A DNA stretch of 64,000 bases from Flavobacterium arcticum. GTDB taxonomy: Bacteria > Bacteroidota > Bacteroidia > Flavobacteriales > Flavobacteriaceae. How positions within the stretch are numbered: the first letter of the stretch is position 1; every line of letters starts with the position of its first letter. The notes beneath the pieces are model-generated. The model worked only from the letters and a program-made list of their open reading frames with translations, made no database searches and was not told the DNA's origin. Of the stretch, positions 46,449-56,173 are shown in pieces. Where the stretch lies: NCBI RefSeq assembly GCF_003344925.1, contig NZ_CP031188.1, positions 2,339,001 through 2,403,000 on the forward strand. The letters are read 5' to 3'. The translations under genes and the position numbers were made by a program.

Positions 46449-48383
46449 ATGAAATTACAAAAACTAAAAATAGTATTCCTTGTTAGTTTATTAGGCTATA
46501 TAGGTTTTGCACAAGAGGCTGCACCAACTAACCAATCAAAATTTGATGATATAGGCTACAGACGTGGTAATGTATATCGTTCGGCATCAGGAGTACCAGG
46601 ACCGCAGTATTGGCAAAACAACGCTGACTATGCTATTGAAGCAGAACTAGACGATAAAAACAATATCCTTAAAGGTAAGTTAACTATGACTTACTATAAC
46701 AATAGTCCTGAAGACCTTAACTATATATGGATGTATGTAGAGCAAAATCGCTTTACCAAAGATTCACGAGGTACACTTACTACCCCTACAGGAGGTAACC
46801 GTTATGACGGCGATGTAGATGGCGGTATAACCATTACAAACCTATCGGCAAAAACAAGTGGTAATGCATCCTCTAAGCATTTAATATCTGATACTCGAAT
46901 GCAGGTTTTCTTTAATGAACCATTAAAAGCCAAAGGTGGAAAAGCAACAGTTTCTATGAACTTTGAGTTTAAAATACCTGCCGAAGGTATGGACAGAATG
47001 GGACAACTTGATACTAAGAATGGGACAGTATACTCTATAGCACAATGGCACCCACGAGTAGCTGTTTTTGACGATGTGGTAGGCTGGAATACAGAACCTT
47101 ATCTTGGTGCGGGTGAATTTTATCTTGAATATGGTAATTTTGATTATAAAATAACCGTACCTTATGACCATATCGTAGTAGGATCAGGAGAATTAGTAAA
47201 CGTAAAAGAGGTACTCTCTAAAGAATTGCAAAAACGATGGGAAAAAGCGACTAAAAGCGATAAAACCACCTATCTTATAGCACCTAACGAAATAGGAAAC
47301 ACTAAACTTACACGCCCGTCGCAAAGCGGAAAAACAACATGGCATTATAAAATGACAAATACCCGTGATGTAGCATTCGCCTCATCAAAAGCATTCATTT
47401 GGGATGCTGCACGAATCAACTTACCAAATGGTAAAAAAGCAATGGCACAATCAGCTTACCCTATAGAGACTGGTGGGAATGAAGCTTGGAGCCGATCTAC
47501 CGAATATACCAAAGCCTCTATAGAGCACTACTCTACTATGTGGTTTGAATATCCTTATCCTAATGCAGTTAATGTAGCTTCGAATGTGGGCGGAATGGAA
47601 TACCCAGGGCTTTCCTTTTGTGGTGCTGATAGTGTAGGTGCTGATCTTTGGGATGTAACTGACCATGAATTTGGGCACAACTGGTTCCCGATGATAGTAG
47701 GCTCTAACGAGCGTCGCTATGCTTGGATGGACGAAGGCTTTAATACCTTTATCAACTACTATAGTACTGTTGCTTTTAATGATGGTGAATATACATCGGA
47801 TGTAGCAAAAAGCCTTAACCGTGTTATGTGGTTTAAATGGAGAAATAGAGAGAGTATAGACACTTATCCTGACGTAGCAAAAGGCATGAACCTTGCTTTT
47901 ACTGCTTACTATAAACCTGCGACAGGAATGATAATGCTTCGCGAATATATACTGGGGCATGAGCGTTTTGATAATGCTTTTAGAGCTTATATAAAAGCAT
48001 GGGCATATAAACACCCACAACCATCAGACTTTTATAACTGTATGGAAAACGTAGCTGGAGAAAACCTTAACTGGTTTTGGAGAGGATGGTTTACTGGTAC
48101 AGGCAATATAGATGTAGGTATCACTAAAGTAATTGATAATAAAAATTATACCACTATCAGTTTTATTAATAAAGGAGAAATACCTATGCCTATAACCTTT
48201 AGAGTAACATATGAAGATAATTCATCTGAAACGAAAACGCTGCCTGTAGAAGTATGGCAACGTCAAAACGACTGGGATTATATAATAGATTCTCCTAAAA
48301 AAATAAAAACGGTAGATATAGATCCGCAACGCTACCTACCAGATGTCGATATGACAGATAATTCTTGGATAAGAGATAAATAA
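46449..48383 (+). CDS. M1-family zinc aminopeptidase, secreted
   Basis: 644 residues. Signal peptide 1-21 (LLGYIGFAQ). An N-terminal beta domain precedes the catalytic domain with NVGGMEYPGLSF (the aminopeptidase GxMEN motif, here with Tyr), zinc motif HEFGH at 406-410 and Glu429 (MDEGFNTF), the HExxH-x18-E arrangement of gluzincins. A C-terminal beta segment ends the protein; no sorting domain is visible, so it is probably periplasmic. It would trim peptides for nutrition. Confidence 0.92.
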   Translation: MKLQKLKIVFLVSLLGYIGFAQEAAPTNQSKFDDIGYRRGNVYRSASGVPGPQYWQNNADYAIEAELDDKNNILKGKLTMTYYNNSPEDLNYIWMYVEQNRFTKDSRGTLTTPTGGNRYDGDVDGGITITNLSAKTSGNASSKHLISDTRMQVFFNEPLKAKGGKATVSMNFEFKIPAEGMDRMGQLDTKNGTVYSIAQWHPRVAVFDDVVGWNTEPYLGAGEFYLEYGNFDYKITVPYDHIVVGSGELVNVKEVLSKELQKRWEKATKSDKTTYLIAPNEIGNTKLTRPSQSGKTTWHYKMTNTRDVAFASSKAFIWDAARINLPNGKKAMAQSAYPIETGGNEAWSRSTEYTKASIEHYSTMWFEYPYPNAVNVASNVGGMEYPGLSFCGADSVGADLWDVTDHEFGHNWFPMIVGSNERRYAWMDEGFNTFINYYSTVAFNDGEYTSDVAKSLNRVMWFKWRNRESIDTYPDVAKGMNLAFTAYYKPATGMIMLREYILGHERFDNAFRAYIKAWAYKHPQPSDFYNCMENVAGENLNWFWRGWFTGTGNIDVGITKVIDNKNYTTISFINKGEIPMPITFRVTYEDNSSETKTLPVEVWQRQNDWDYIIDSPKKIKTVDIDPQRYLPDVDMTDNSWIRDK

Positions 48384-48395
48384 AAACAAAGCATT

Positions 48396-48428
48396 AGCCC
48401 GGCATTATTTTATAAGCCGGGTTTATTT
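48396..48428 (+). terminator. Terminator after M1 peptidase
   Basis: GC-rich stem CCCGGC / GCCGGG (48398-48403 / 48416-48421), extended by TTAT/ATAA inside and AG/TT outside, followed by a T-rich run. Confidence 0.75.
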
Positions 48429-48443
48429 TATAATTTAGCATCC

Positions 48444-49199
48444 ATGTTAAAAGTAGTGGTTATCGGCTCTGGCAATGTAGCACAACACCTAATTACCGTT
48501 TTTGGTAAGTCAAGTACTATACATCTTGTGCAGGTCTATGCACGTAATGTAGATGTATTAGCTCATTTAGTCCCAAAAGAAAAAATAACAGATGACTTTA
48601 ACACACTCGAAGAAGCTGATATCTATATCATATCAATAACTGATGGGTCTATACCCGAAGTATCTGCACTTCTCCCTTTTTCGGGCAAACTGGTAGTACA
48701 TACGTCTGGAAGTGTGGCTTTAGAGCAAATTAATAACAAAAACAGACGTGGTGTGTTTTATCCTTTGCAAACATTTTCTAAAAATAAAGCAATCGATTTT
48801 AAACAAGTACCTCTGTGTTTAGAGAGCGAAAAAGAAGCAGATTATACTATATTAGAAACTTTAGCACAGTCCATTTCAAATAGTGTATATAATATTAACT
48901 CACAACAAAGAAAATCATTGCACGTTGCTGCTGTTTTTGTGAGTAATTTTGCTAATTATATGTATAGCATTGGTTATGATATTTGTGAACAAAACAATGT
49001 GCCTTTTGACATCCTTAAGCCTTTAATACAGGAAACAGCCGAAAAAGTACAAACGCTATCGCCTAAACAGGCACAAACAGGACCTGCAAGGCGCAATGAT
49101 ATAACAACAATGGAAAAACATCTAGCTTTTCTTACAGATGAAAAAATAAAAACAATATACACCCTATTATCACAATCGATACAAAACAACAATGAGTAA
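48444..49199 (+). CDS. Rossmann-fold DUF2520 protein
   Basis: 251 residues. N-terminal NAD(P)-binding fold MLKVVVIGSGNVAQHLI, VVHTSGSVALEQ, then the all-helical DUF2520 domain (HVAAVFVSNFANYMYSI, GPARRNDITTMEKHL). Related to pyrroline-carboxylate and F420-type reductases; the reaction is unknown. It overlaps kdsC by 8 bp and heads a five-gene group conserved in flavobacteria as far as I recall. Confidence 0.87.
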   Translation: MLKVVVIGSGNVAQHLITVFGKSSTIHLVQVYARNVDVLAHLVPKEKITDDFNTLEEADIYIISITDGSIPEVSALLPFSGKLVVHTSGSVALEQINNKNRRGVFYPLQTFSKNKAIDFKQVPLCLESEKEADYTILETLAQSISNSVYNINSQQRKSLHVAAVFVSNFANYMYSIGYDICEQNNVPFDILKPLIQETAEKVQTLSPKQAQTGPARRNDITTMEKHLAFLTDEKIKTIYTLLSQSIQNNNE

Positions 49200-49719
49200 A
49201 ACCTATAAAGAACTAATGAACGACATTACCACATTTATTCTTGATGTGGATGGCGTACTTACCGATGGCAGTATACACGTCACCCCTACAGGCGAAATGC
49301 TACGTAATATGAATATCCGCGATGGTTATGCCATGAAAGCCGCAGTAGAAAATGGCTATACCGTTTGCATCATCTCTGGCGGTTCTAACGAAGGAGTTCG
49401 TGTGCGACTAAGAAATCTTGGCATTACCGATATCCATCTTGGCGTGTCTGACAAAGTAGAAACATTTGAAGAATTTACTGATATATACAAAATTAAACCT
49501 GAGCAGGTGTTATATATGGGTGACGATTTACCTGACTACTGGGTAATGCAACGTGTGGGGCTACCTACCTGCCCACAAGATGCAGCTCCAGAAATTAAAG
49601 CTATTAGTAAATATATTTCGCATAAAAATGGAGGTACAGGTTGTGTACGCGATGTTATAGAACAAGTAATGAAAGTACAAGGAAAATGGATGGAACACTT
49701 TAATGCTAAATACGACTAA
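49192..49719 (+). CDS. KdsC-type HAD phosphatase (KDO 8-phosphate phosphatase)
   Basis: 175 residues, capless HAD of the C0 class. Nucleophile Asp18 and general acid Asp20 in FILDVDGVLTDGSIHVT, CIISGGSNEGVRVRLRNLG as motif II, and MGDDLPDYWVMQRVGLPTCP as motif IV. KdsC frees KDO for lipopolysaccharide inner core. Motif IV is GDDLPD instead of the usual GDDxxD-LP order, still conserving the two acidic positions. Role in LPS synthesis is likely. Confidence 0.88.
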   Translation: MSKTYKELMNDITTFILDVDGVLTDGSIHVTPTGEMLRNMNIRDGYAMKAAVENGYTVCIISGGSNEGVRVRLRNLGITDIHLGVSDKVETFEEFTDIYKIKPEQVLYMGDDLPDYWVMQRVGLPTCPQDAAPEIKAISKYISHKNGGTGCVRDVIEQVMKVQGKWMEHFNAKYD

Positions 49720-49780
49720 ACTATCTCACAAAATAACTACTAGCCTATTCAACTTTTAAACACACACCTTTTTTACATAT

Positions 49781-50665
49781 ATGGAATTTTTAAAACGCTT
49801 CAGTTTAAACAATTTATTATTACTAGCCTTTGGGTTATTTATATTTCGCTACGGTTTTTTAGATCAACAACCAGGACTTCCGCTAGCGCTTAACCATTGG
49901 CAATATGCCCTTATGGTTTTGGCAACAGTTTTAGTTGCTGCAGGTGGTTTTTTTATATATAATTATCATTCTAGTGATTATCAATCGCATGAAGGCAAGG
50001 CATATAACATATACGCATTATTAACACTCGCTGGTGTAGGTATAGGTTACTATCTTAGTGACCATATAGGTAAGCCTATGATAGTAGCTGTACTTATTAT
50101 TGCTGCTGCTATAATTTATCTTTATGCTACCAGCCTTAAACAAATGTTACTGGTTAGTAATTTTATAGTGGCCACTGCTGTAGCTATGAGTATTATTGTT
50201 ATAGGGGTATATAATCTTTATCCTATTATATTGCCAGGCAATAAAGTATACCTTGCTACTGTATTCGAATTAATGCTCGACTATACATTGTTCATATTCA
50301 TAATAACTTTTATACTAACATTAGTATATAACTTAAGAAATGCTAATACTGATTACAACTCAGGTAATACTACACTACCTATTGTTATAGGAAAAGACAG
50401 AACTATTAAGGTTGTATTTTTTACTATGTTTATACCACTTGCGCTATTAGCTTATTATGGTAATAAATATTTGTTAAACCTTACTTTCGCATTAGGTTAC
50501 GGCTTATTTTTTGTAGCTGCACCTATAATCTATTTTTTGGTAAAAATTTGGACTGCAAAAACAACAAAAGATTTTAACCATTTAATATTTATTTTAAAAC
50601 TAATATTATTTTTCACCATTATATCTATTGCAGCTATAACATACAATATTCAGCACAATGCTTAA
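49781..50665 (+). CDS. UbiA-like prenyltransferase homologue with degenerate Asp motifs
   Basis: 294 residues with about nine membrane helices and the topology of UbiA-family enzymes; homologues at this locus are often labelled geranylgeranylglycerol-phosphate geranylgeranyltransferase. Motif 1, normally NDxxDxxxD, reads FIYNYHSSDYQSHEG, and motif 2 reads LRNANTDYNSGNTTLPIVIG, so most metal-binding Asp residues are replaced while the flanking TLPIVIGK is kept. Compare menA in this window, where both motifs are intact. Catalysis may be lost or changed. Confidence 0.78.
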   Translation: MEFLKRFSLNNLLLLAFGLFIFRYGFLDQQPGLPLALNHWQYALMVLATVLVAAGGFFIYNYHSSDYQSHEGKAYNIYALLTLAGVGIGYYLSDHIGKPMIVAVLIIAAAIIYLYATSLKQMLLVSNFIVATAVAMSIIVIGVYNLYPIILPGNKVYLATVFELMLDYTLFIFIITFILTLVYNLRNANTDYNSGNTTLPIVIGKDRTIKVVFFTMFIPLALLAYYGNKYLLNLTFALGYGLFFVAAPIIYFLVKIWTAKTTKDFNHLIFILKLILFFTIISIAAITYNIQHNA

Positions 50666-51251
50666 AGAGAAACTAAAAGAGTATAAAATTATATTGGCTT
50701 CGGGGTCTCCACGTAGACAACAATTTATGAAGGATTTGGATATTGATTTTGAAATCCGATTAAAAGAAGTTGAAGAAATTTATCCTGAAAAATTAAAAGG
50801 AACTGAGATAACAGATTATTTAGCCGAACTAAAAGCAAACTCTCTAAAAGAATCGCTTACTGATAACGAAATTGTTATTACTAGCGATACTATTGTTTGG
50901 CATGAAGATAAAGCATTAGGTAAACCCACAGATTATGAAGATGCCTTTACTATGTTACAATCATTATCTGGCAAAACACATAAAGTAATAACATCAGTAA
51001 GCCTAATGAGTAATACCCATATAGAAACGTTTAACGATACTACTCTTGTTACTTTTCATCCATTAAAAGATGAAGAAATAAAATATTATATTGACAACTT
51101 TAAACCTTTTGATAAAGCAGGTGCCTATGGTATACAAGAATGGATAGGGCTGGTAGCTATTGCAAAAGTAGAAGGATCGTATGCTAACGTTGTAGGTATG
51201 CCAGTAGATAAAGTATATAGACACCTGATTAATTTTGTAGTAAAAAAATAG
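50658..51251 (+). CDS. Maf-family nucleotide pyrophosphatase
   Basis: 197 residues. IILASGSPRRQQFMKDLDI is the Maf nucleotide-binding signature; then ITSDTIVWHEDKALGKP, LSGKTHKVITSVSL, and DKAGAYGIQEWIGLVAIAKV with catalytic-type Lys and Glu. Maf proteins hydrolyse dTTP, UTP or modified NTPs and some affect septation. The overlap of 8 bp with the UbiA-like gene indicates one transcript. Confidence 0.93.
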   Translation: MLKEKLKEYKIILASGSPRRQQFMKDLDIDFEIRLKEVEEIYPEKLKGTEITDYLAELKANSLKESLTDNEIVITSDTIVWHEDKALGKPTDYEDAFTMLQSLSGKTHKVITSVSLMSNTHIETFNDTTLVTFHPLKDEEIKYYIDNFKPFDKAGAYGIQEWIGLVAIAKVEGSYANVVGMPVDKVYRHLINFVVKK

Positions 51252-51253
51252 TA

Positions 51254-51784
51254 ATGTTCATTAAAGATCATTTTCAAGAAGGATTATTTACAGTAATAGC
51301 CTTACTGGTTTTTATATCGCTACGAATGATAATTCGTAAAGTGACGAAAAGCTATGCTAGTAAATCACATTTAAGCGACTATAGAGCACATTTAGTAAGT
51401 AAGAGTATAGATATTTTTATGTCTATTTTTTTAATACTCGCAATATCTGCTATATGGGGCGTTAACTCTAAAGACCTTTTTGTAGTAATGTCATCTGTAT
51501 TTGCTATCATTGGTGTTGGTCTATTCGCGCAGTGGTCTATATTAAGTAATATAACATCAGGGGTAATATTATTTTTCTCTTTCCCTTTCCGAATTGGCGA
51601 TTTTATAAAAATACACGATAAAGATTTTCCTATAGAAGCACAAATTCAGGACATAAAAGCATTTCATACCTTATTAAGAACTCGTGAAGGCGAAATGTTA
51701 ACCTACCCTAATAACTTACTTTTACAAAAAGGAATAACAATAGTAACACTCGAAAAAGAACAAGAAAAAGAATTTCACGATTAA
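51254..51784 (+). CDS. Small mechanosensitive channel (MscS family)
   Basis: 176 residues: an N-terminal helix (about 12-28), a second at about 50-65, and the pore-lining third helix SSVFAIIGVGLFAQWSILSN, followed by the short MscS beta domain (FRIGDFIKIHD; ILSNITSGVILFF). The large cytoplasmic cage of full MscS is missing beyond LLLQKGITIV. It probably releases solutes under osmotic down-shock. Starts 2 bp after maf. Confidence 0.88.
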   Translation: MFIKDHFQEGLFTVIALLVFISLRMIIRKVTKSYASKSHLSDYRAHLVSKSIDIFMSIFLILAISAIWGVNSKDLFVVMSSVFAIIGVGLFAQWSILSNITSGVILFFSFPFRIGDFIKIHDKDFPIEAQIQDIKAFHTLLRTREGEMLTYPNNLLLQKGITIVTLEKEQEKEFHD

Positions 51785-51808
51785 AACGCAGATAGATTTA
51801 TACAAGCC

Positions 51809-54307
51809 ATGCAAAAAAAAATAGTAGCACTATTATTACTAACTTTATATACGGTATGCCAAGCACAGCCTGAGTTGCCTGAAAAACCAACATCAGCAGA
51901 AATTTATGCTAAAATAGAAAAACTCAACTTTCTCGGTTCGGCACTCTATATTGCAGCACACCCCGACGATGAAAACACAAGACTTATATCTTTTTTATCT
52001 AATAATGTAAAAGCAAGAACAGGCTATCTATCGCTTACACGAGGTGACGGAGGGCAAAACCTTATAGGGCTTCAGCTTAGAGAGTTATTGGGTGTAATAA
52101 GAACACAAGAACTTATAGAAGCTCGTAAAGTAGATGGCGGCGAGCAATTTTTTAGCCGAGCTAATGATTTTGGTTACTCTAAAGTACCCAATGAAACATT
52201 AGAAATATGGGATAAAGATAAAGTACTGCAAGACATGGTTTGGATAATCCGTAAATTTCAACCCGATGTTATTATTAACCGCTTTGACCATAGATCGCCT
52301 GGCACAACACACGGGCATCATACCTCTTCGGCTATATTAACACAAGATGCCTATACATTAGCTAATGACCCAAAATATGAACCTAACCAGCTAAACTATG
52401 TAAGCACTTGGCAGCCTAAGCGTGTACTGTTCAACACATCATGGTGGTTTTTTGGAGGTAGAGAAAATTTTGAAAAAGCCGATAAATCAAAATACGTTAA
52501 CCTTTCTACAGGAGTATATTACCCGTTAATAGGGAAATCTAATCAGGAAATAGCCGCCCTTAGCCGCAGTAAGCACAAATCGCAGGGCTTTGGCTCTACA
52601 GGAGCACGTGGCGAGGACATGGAATATCTAGAATTAATAAAGGGTAGCGACATGAAAGATAAGCAAAACCTTTTTGAAGGTATTGATACATCTTGGAATC
52701 GTGTAAAAGGTGGCAAACCTATAGGCCAAGCTATAACAGCTATTATAAAAAACTATGATTTTAAAAATCCTTCAAAGTCAGTACCTGCACTTATAGAAGT
52801 TTACAAACAAATAAGCCAACTTAATGAAACTCATTGGAAAGCAATAAAACTACAGGAAATAAAAGAGATTATAGCCTGTAGTAGTGGTTTGTATCTTGAA
52901 GCTTATTCAGAAAGCCAGTCGGTAACGCCAAACGATGCTATAACCATGCATTGGGAAGCTATAAATAGATGTAGTGTGCCAATGACTCTAAAAAACATTA
53001 CATTATTACCTGAAAATAAAACTATTTCTCAGAATGTAGAACTGGTAAATAATATAGACCAAAGTAATATTATAACTATACAAATTCCAGAAGATGCAAA
53101 CTATACATCGCCTTATTGGTTAACCGAAAAAGGGACATCTGGAATGTATAAAGTAGATGATTTACAAAACATTGGTAAACCTGATATTATACGCGAAATG
53201 AAAGCCGTTTTTGAAATAGAAATTGGGGGTACACTTATCTCTTTCGAAAAAAATATAGTACATAAATATAATGACCCTGTTAAGGGCGAAGTATGTGAGC
53301 CATTAGATATTGTACCTGCTGTTACTACTCAAATACTTAATAAAGTGCAATTATTTAAAGATAATGAGCCACAAACAGTAATAGTTAAAGTAAAAGCTGG
53401 GAAAGATAATTGCAAAGGAATAGTAAATTTAGAACTTCCTAAAGGCTGGAAAATATCGCCTGCTACTATACCATTTGACATAAAAACAAAAGATAGCGAG
53501 GTAACTTTTAATTTTGATGTGACTCCACCTCCCTACCCTACCGAAGCTACTGCTAAAAGTATAGCTATTATTGGTACTACAGCATACGACCGTGAACAAG
53601 TCATAATAGACTATCCTCACATTGCTAAACAACAAGTATTATTGCCATCTACTGCTAAATTTACAAAAGCTGACCTTAAAATTAAAGGCGAAAAAATAGC
53701 TTATATAATGGGAGCTGGTGATAATGTTCCTGAAAGTCTTAAACAAATGGGTTATGAAGTAACATTACTTACTCCCGAAAATATCTCTACTGAAACTTTA
53801 AAAAGTTTTGACGCAGTAATTATGGGAATTAGAGCATATAATGTATTAGAAGAGCTAGAACTAAAACAAAATATATTATTTGATTTTGTAAAGAATGGTG
53901 GTAATATGATAGTACAGTATAATACTACTGGGCATCTAACTATAAAAAATATAGCACCCTACTCACTACATATATCGCGCGATAGGGTAACCGAAGAAGA
54001 TGCAAAAGTTACTTTTCTTGACGCAACCCATCCTGTTTTAAATCATCCTAATAAGATAACAACCAATGATTTTAAAGGTTGGGTTCAGGAACAGGGGCTC
54101 TATTATCCTGACGAATGGGATGCAGCGTTTTCTCCTATAATATCTGCTCATGATACGGGCGAAAACCCTAAAAATGGTGCTTTGTTGGTAGCCCAGTACG
54201 GTAAAGGTTACTATATTTATACTGGATTAAGTTTTTTTAGAGAACTACCCGAAGGTGTTTCGGGAGCATACAGGTTATTAGCAAATATAATTGCAGTAGG
54301 TAAATAA
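51809..54307 (+). CDS. PIG-L/LmbE-family deacetylase, secreted, multidomain
   Basis: 832 residues. Signal peptide 1-19. The PIG-L domain (about 40-290) has the zinc motif AAHPDDENT with His51, Asp53 and Asp54, plus TTHGHHTSSA for the third ligand. The family removes N-acetyl groups from sugars. The remaining 540 residues hold beta-sandwich regions (NEW3-like, LELPKGWKISPATIPFDIK) and a C-terminal glutamine-amidotransferase-like fold (FDAVIMGIRAYNV, VKNGGNMIVQYNTTG). Substrate unknown; surface glycan turnover is plausible. Confidence 0.88.
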   Translation: MQKKIVALLLLTLYTVCQAQPELPEKPTSAEIYAKIEKLNFLGSALYIAAHPDDENTRLISFLSNNVKARTGYLSLTRGDGGQNLIGLQLRELLGVIRTQELIEARKVDGGEQFFSRANDFGYSKVPNETLEIWDKDKVLQDMVWIIRKFQPDVIINRFDHRSPGTTHGHHTSSAILTQDAYTLANDPKYEPNQLNYVSTWQPKRVLFNTSWWFFGGRENFEKADKSKYVNLSTGVYYPLIGKSNQEIAALSRSKHKSQGFGSTGARGEDMEYLELIKGSDMKDKQNLFEGIDTSWNRVKGGKPIGQAITAIIKNYDFKNPSKSVPALIEVYKQISQLNETHWKAIKLQEIKEIIACSSGLYLEAYSESQSVTPNDAITMHWEAINRCSVPMTLKNITLLPENKTISQNVELVNNIDQSNIITIQIPEDANYTSPYWLTEKGTSGMYKVDDLQNIGKPDIIREMKAVFEIEIGGTLISFEKNIVHKYNDPVKGEVCEPLDIVPAVTTQILNKVQLFKDNEPQTVIVKVKAGKDNCKGIVNLELPKGWKISPATIPFDIKTKDSEVTFNFDVTPPPYPTEATAKSIAIIGTTAYDREQVIIDYPHIAKQQVLLPSTAKFTKADLKIKGEKIAYIMGAGDNVPESLKQMGYEVTLLTPENISTETLKSFDAVIMGIRAYNVLEELELKQNILFDFVKNGGNMIVQYNTTGHLTIKNIAPYSLHISRDRVTEEDAKVTFLDATHPVLNHPNKITTNDFKGWVQEQGLYYPDEWDAAFSPIISAHDTGENPKNGALLVAQYGKGYYIYTGLSFFRELPEGVSGAYRLLANIIAVGK

Positions 54308-54363
54308 CGTAACAAAAAAATAAGTTAACAGTCTTATATAAAAAAGACACCATATAATAAGGT

Positions 54364-54468
54364 ATGAAAAACAACCCTACATCGTGGAAAAAGAGCTACT
54401 CATTGGTATTATTACTCAATGCGATTTACATAATAGTGTTTTATTTTTTAATGCAAATATATTCTTAA
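54364..54468 (+). CDS. 34-residue single-helix membrane protein upstream of symporter
   Basis: ATG at 54364 to TAA at 54466-54468 encodes MKNNPTSWKKSYSLVLLLNA followed by IYIIVFYFLMQIYS. It has a short basic N-terminus, then one membrane helix of about 20 residues. It ends one base before the symporter ATG at 54470, so the two are tightly coupled. Small helical proteins preceding SSS-family symporters are known (for example the DUF485/DUF4212-type partners, which are longer). A symporter-accessory role is inferred from position only. Confidence 0.7.
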   Translation: MKNNPTSWKKSYSLVLLLNAIYIIVFYFLMQIYS

Positions 54469-54469
54469 T

Positions 54470-56173
54470 ATGCAGTTAATTGACTGGGTAATTCTGTGTG
54501 CTACACTGCTATTTATTGTTGTATATGGATCATTAAAAACACTTGGAAGCAAAAACGTAGAAGAGTACATACTTGGCGGTAATAATACCCCTTGGTGGAC
54601 AGTAGGATTATCTGTTATGGCTACCCAAGCTAGTGCTATTACATTTCTATCTACACCAGGACAAGCCTATCATGATGGTATGGGGTTTGTTCAGTTCTAT
54701 TTCGGTTTGCCTTTAGCTATGGTTGTTATATGTATTACTTTCATCCCTATTTATCATAGGTTAAAAGTATTTACTGCCTATGAGTTCTTAGAACAACGTT
54801 TTGATATAAAAACTCGTACACTGGCTTCGCTCCTGTTCCTTATACAGCGAGGTTTAGGTACAGGACTTACTATATATGCTCCTGCTATAATTATGTCGTC
54901 ATTACTGGGTTGGAATCTTAATTTAATGACTTTTATTATAGGCGTTATGGTCATTATTTATACTGTATCTGGTGGTACAAAGGCAGTAAACATGACTCAA
55001 AAACAGCAAATGTTTATTATAATGAGTGGTTTGTTTATCACTTTCTATATCATTCTTAGCTATTTACCCGAAGAACTTAGCTTCGATAATATTTTACATA
55101 TAGCTGGTGCTAATGATAAAATGAATATTGTCGATTTTTCTTTCGATCCTGAAAAACGTTATACGATATGGAGTGGTGTAGCAGGTGGTTTCTTTTTAGC
55201 ACTTGCCTATTTTGGTACAGATCAATCTCAGGTGCAACGTTATTTATCTGGTAAATCAGTACGCGAAAGCCAAATGGGATTAATAATGAATGGTTTGCTA
55301 AAAGTACCTATGCAGTTTTTTATACTACTTATAGGTGTTATGGTATTTATATTCTTTCAATTCCATTCTGCTCCACTTCACTTTAATCCTAATAATGTAG
55401 AGAGCGTTAACAACTCTATATATAAAAATGATTACCACGCATTAGAAGGACAACTTGAAGAACTAGCCAATGAAAAGAAAGAGATTAGCATGTTATATGT
55501 AAATCAGCTTAATCAGGACTATGATAACAAAGAACTACACAACCGTGTAGTATCGCTAAACAGCAGAGAAAAAGAGCTTAGAGATCAAGCGAAAGAACTT
55601 ATTGTTAAAGCAAATAACGGAGCAGAGACTAATGATAAAGACTATGTTTTTCTATACTTTATACTTAACTTTCTACCAAAAGGACTGGTAGGGCTATTAC
55701 TAGCTGTAATATTTTCGGCAGCAATGTCATCATCTGCATCAGGATTAAATGCCTTAGCTTCTACCACAGCTATAGATTTGTATAAACGTAATGTATCTAA
55801 AGATAAATCTGATAAACATTTTGTAGATGCTACAAAGGTATTTACATTACTATGGGGTATTATTGCCATACTTTTTGCCTATGTAGGCTCATTGGTAGAA
55901 AACCTTATACAATTAGTAAATATTGTAGGATCTATATTTTATGGTACAGTACTAGGTATATTCCTTGTGGCTTTCTACATTAAATATATTAAAGCCGAAG
56001 CCATCTTTTTTGGTGCAGTAATAAGTCAGCTTGCTATATTTTACATTTACTATATAGATGTGGTTAGTTTCCTTTGGTTAAACGTTATAGGTGCTGCATT
56101 AACTATTATAACATCTGCAATAATACAGTTTTTTATAAATAGTACTGGAAGTAGTGTTATTGAAGTAGAATAG
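54470..56173 (+). CDS. Sodium:solute symporter (SSS family)
   Basis: 567 residues, about 13 membrane helices. SSS features: LGGNNTPWWTVGLSVMATQA, SAITFLSTPGQAYHDGMGFV, the conserved TVSGGTKAVNMTQKQQMFI, and MSSSASGLNALASTTAIDLY with the Na2-site serines. Between helices at about residues 305-388 sits a hydrophilic, coiled-coil-like insertion (LEGQLEELANEKKEISM, NSREKELRDQAKELIVKA) that ordinary SSS transporters lack. Substrate unknown; it follows a PIG-L deacetylase gene, so a sugar or amino-sugar is possible. Confidence 0.9.
   Translation: MQLIDWVILCATLLFIVVYGSLKTLGSKNVEEYILGGNNTPWWTVGLSVMATQASAITFLSTPGQAYHDGMGFVQFYFGLPLAMVVICITFIPIYHRLKVFTAYEFLEQRFDIKTRTLASLLFLIQRGLGTGLTIYAPAIIMSSLLGWNLNLMTFIIGVMVIIYTVSGGTKAVNMTQKQQMFIIMSGLFITFYIILSYLPEELSFDNILHIAGANDKMNIVDFSFDPEKRYTIWSGVAGGFFLALAYFGTDQSQVQRYLSGKSVRESQMGLIMNGLLKVPMQFFILLIGVMVFIFFQFHSAPLHFNPNNVESVNNSIYKNDYHALEGQLEELANEKKEISMLYVNQLNQDYDNKELHNRVVSLNSREKELRDQAKELIVKANNGAETNDKDYVFLYFILNFLPKGLVGLLLAVIFSAAMSSSASGLNALASTTAIDLYKRNVSKDKSDKHFVDATKVFTLLWGIIAILFAYVGSLVENLIQLVNIVGSIFYGTVLGIFLVAFYIKYIKAEAIFFGAVISQLAIFYIYYIDVVSFLWLNVIGAALTIITSAIIQFFINSTGSSVIEVE

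Noticed and set aside
47451..48020. Minus-strand ORF of 189 residues inside the M1 peptidase
   Set aside because: Antisense to the HExxH catalytic region and lacking any family signature.
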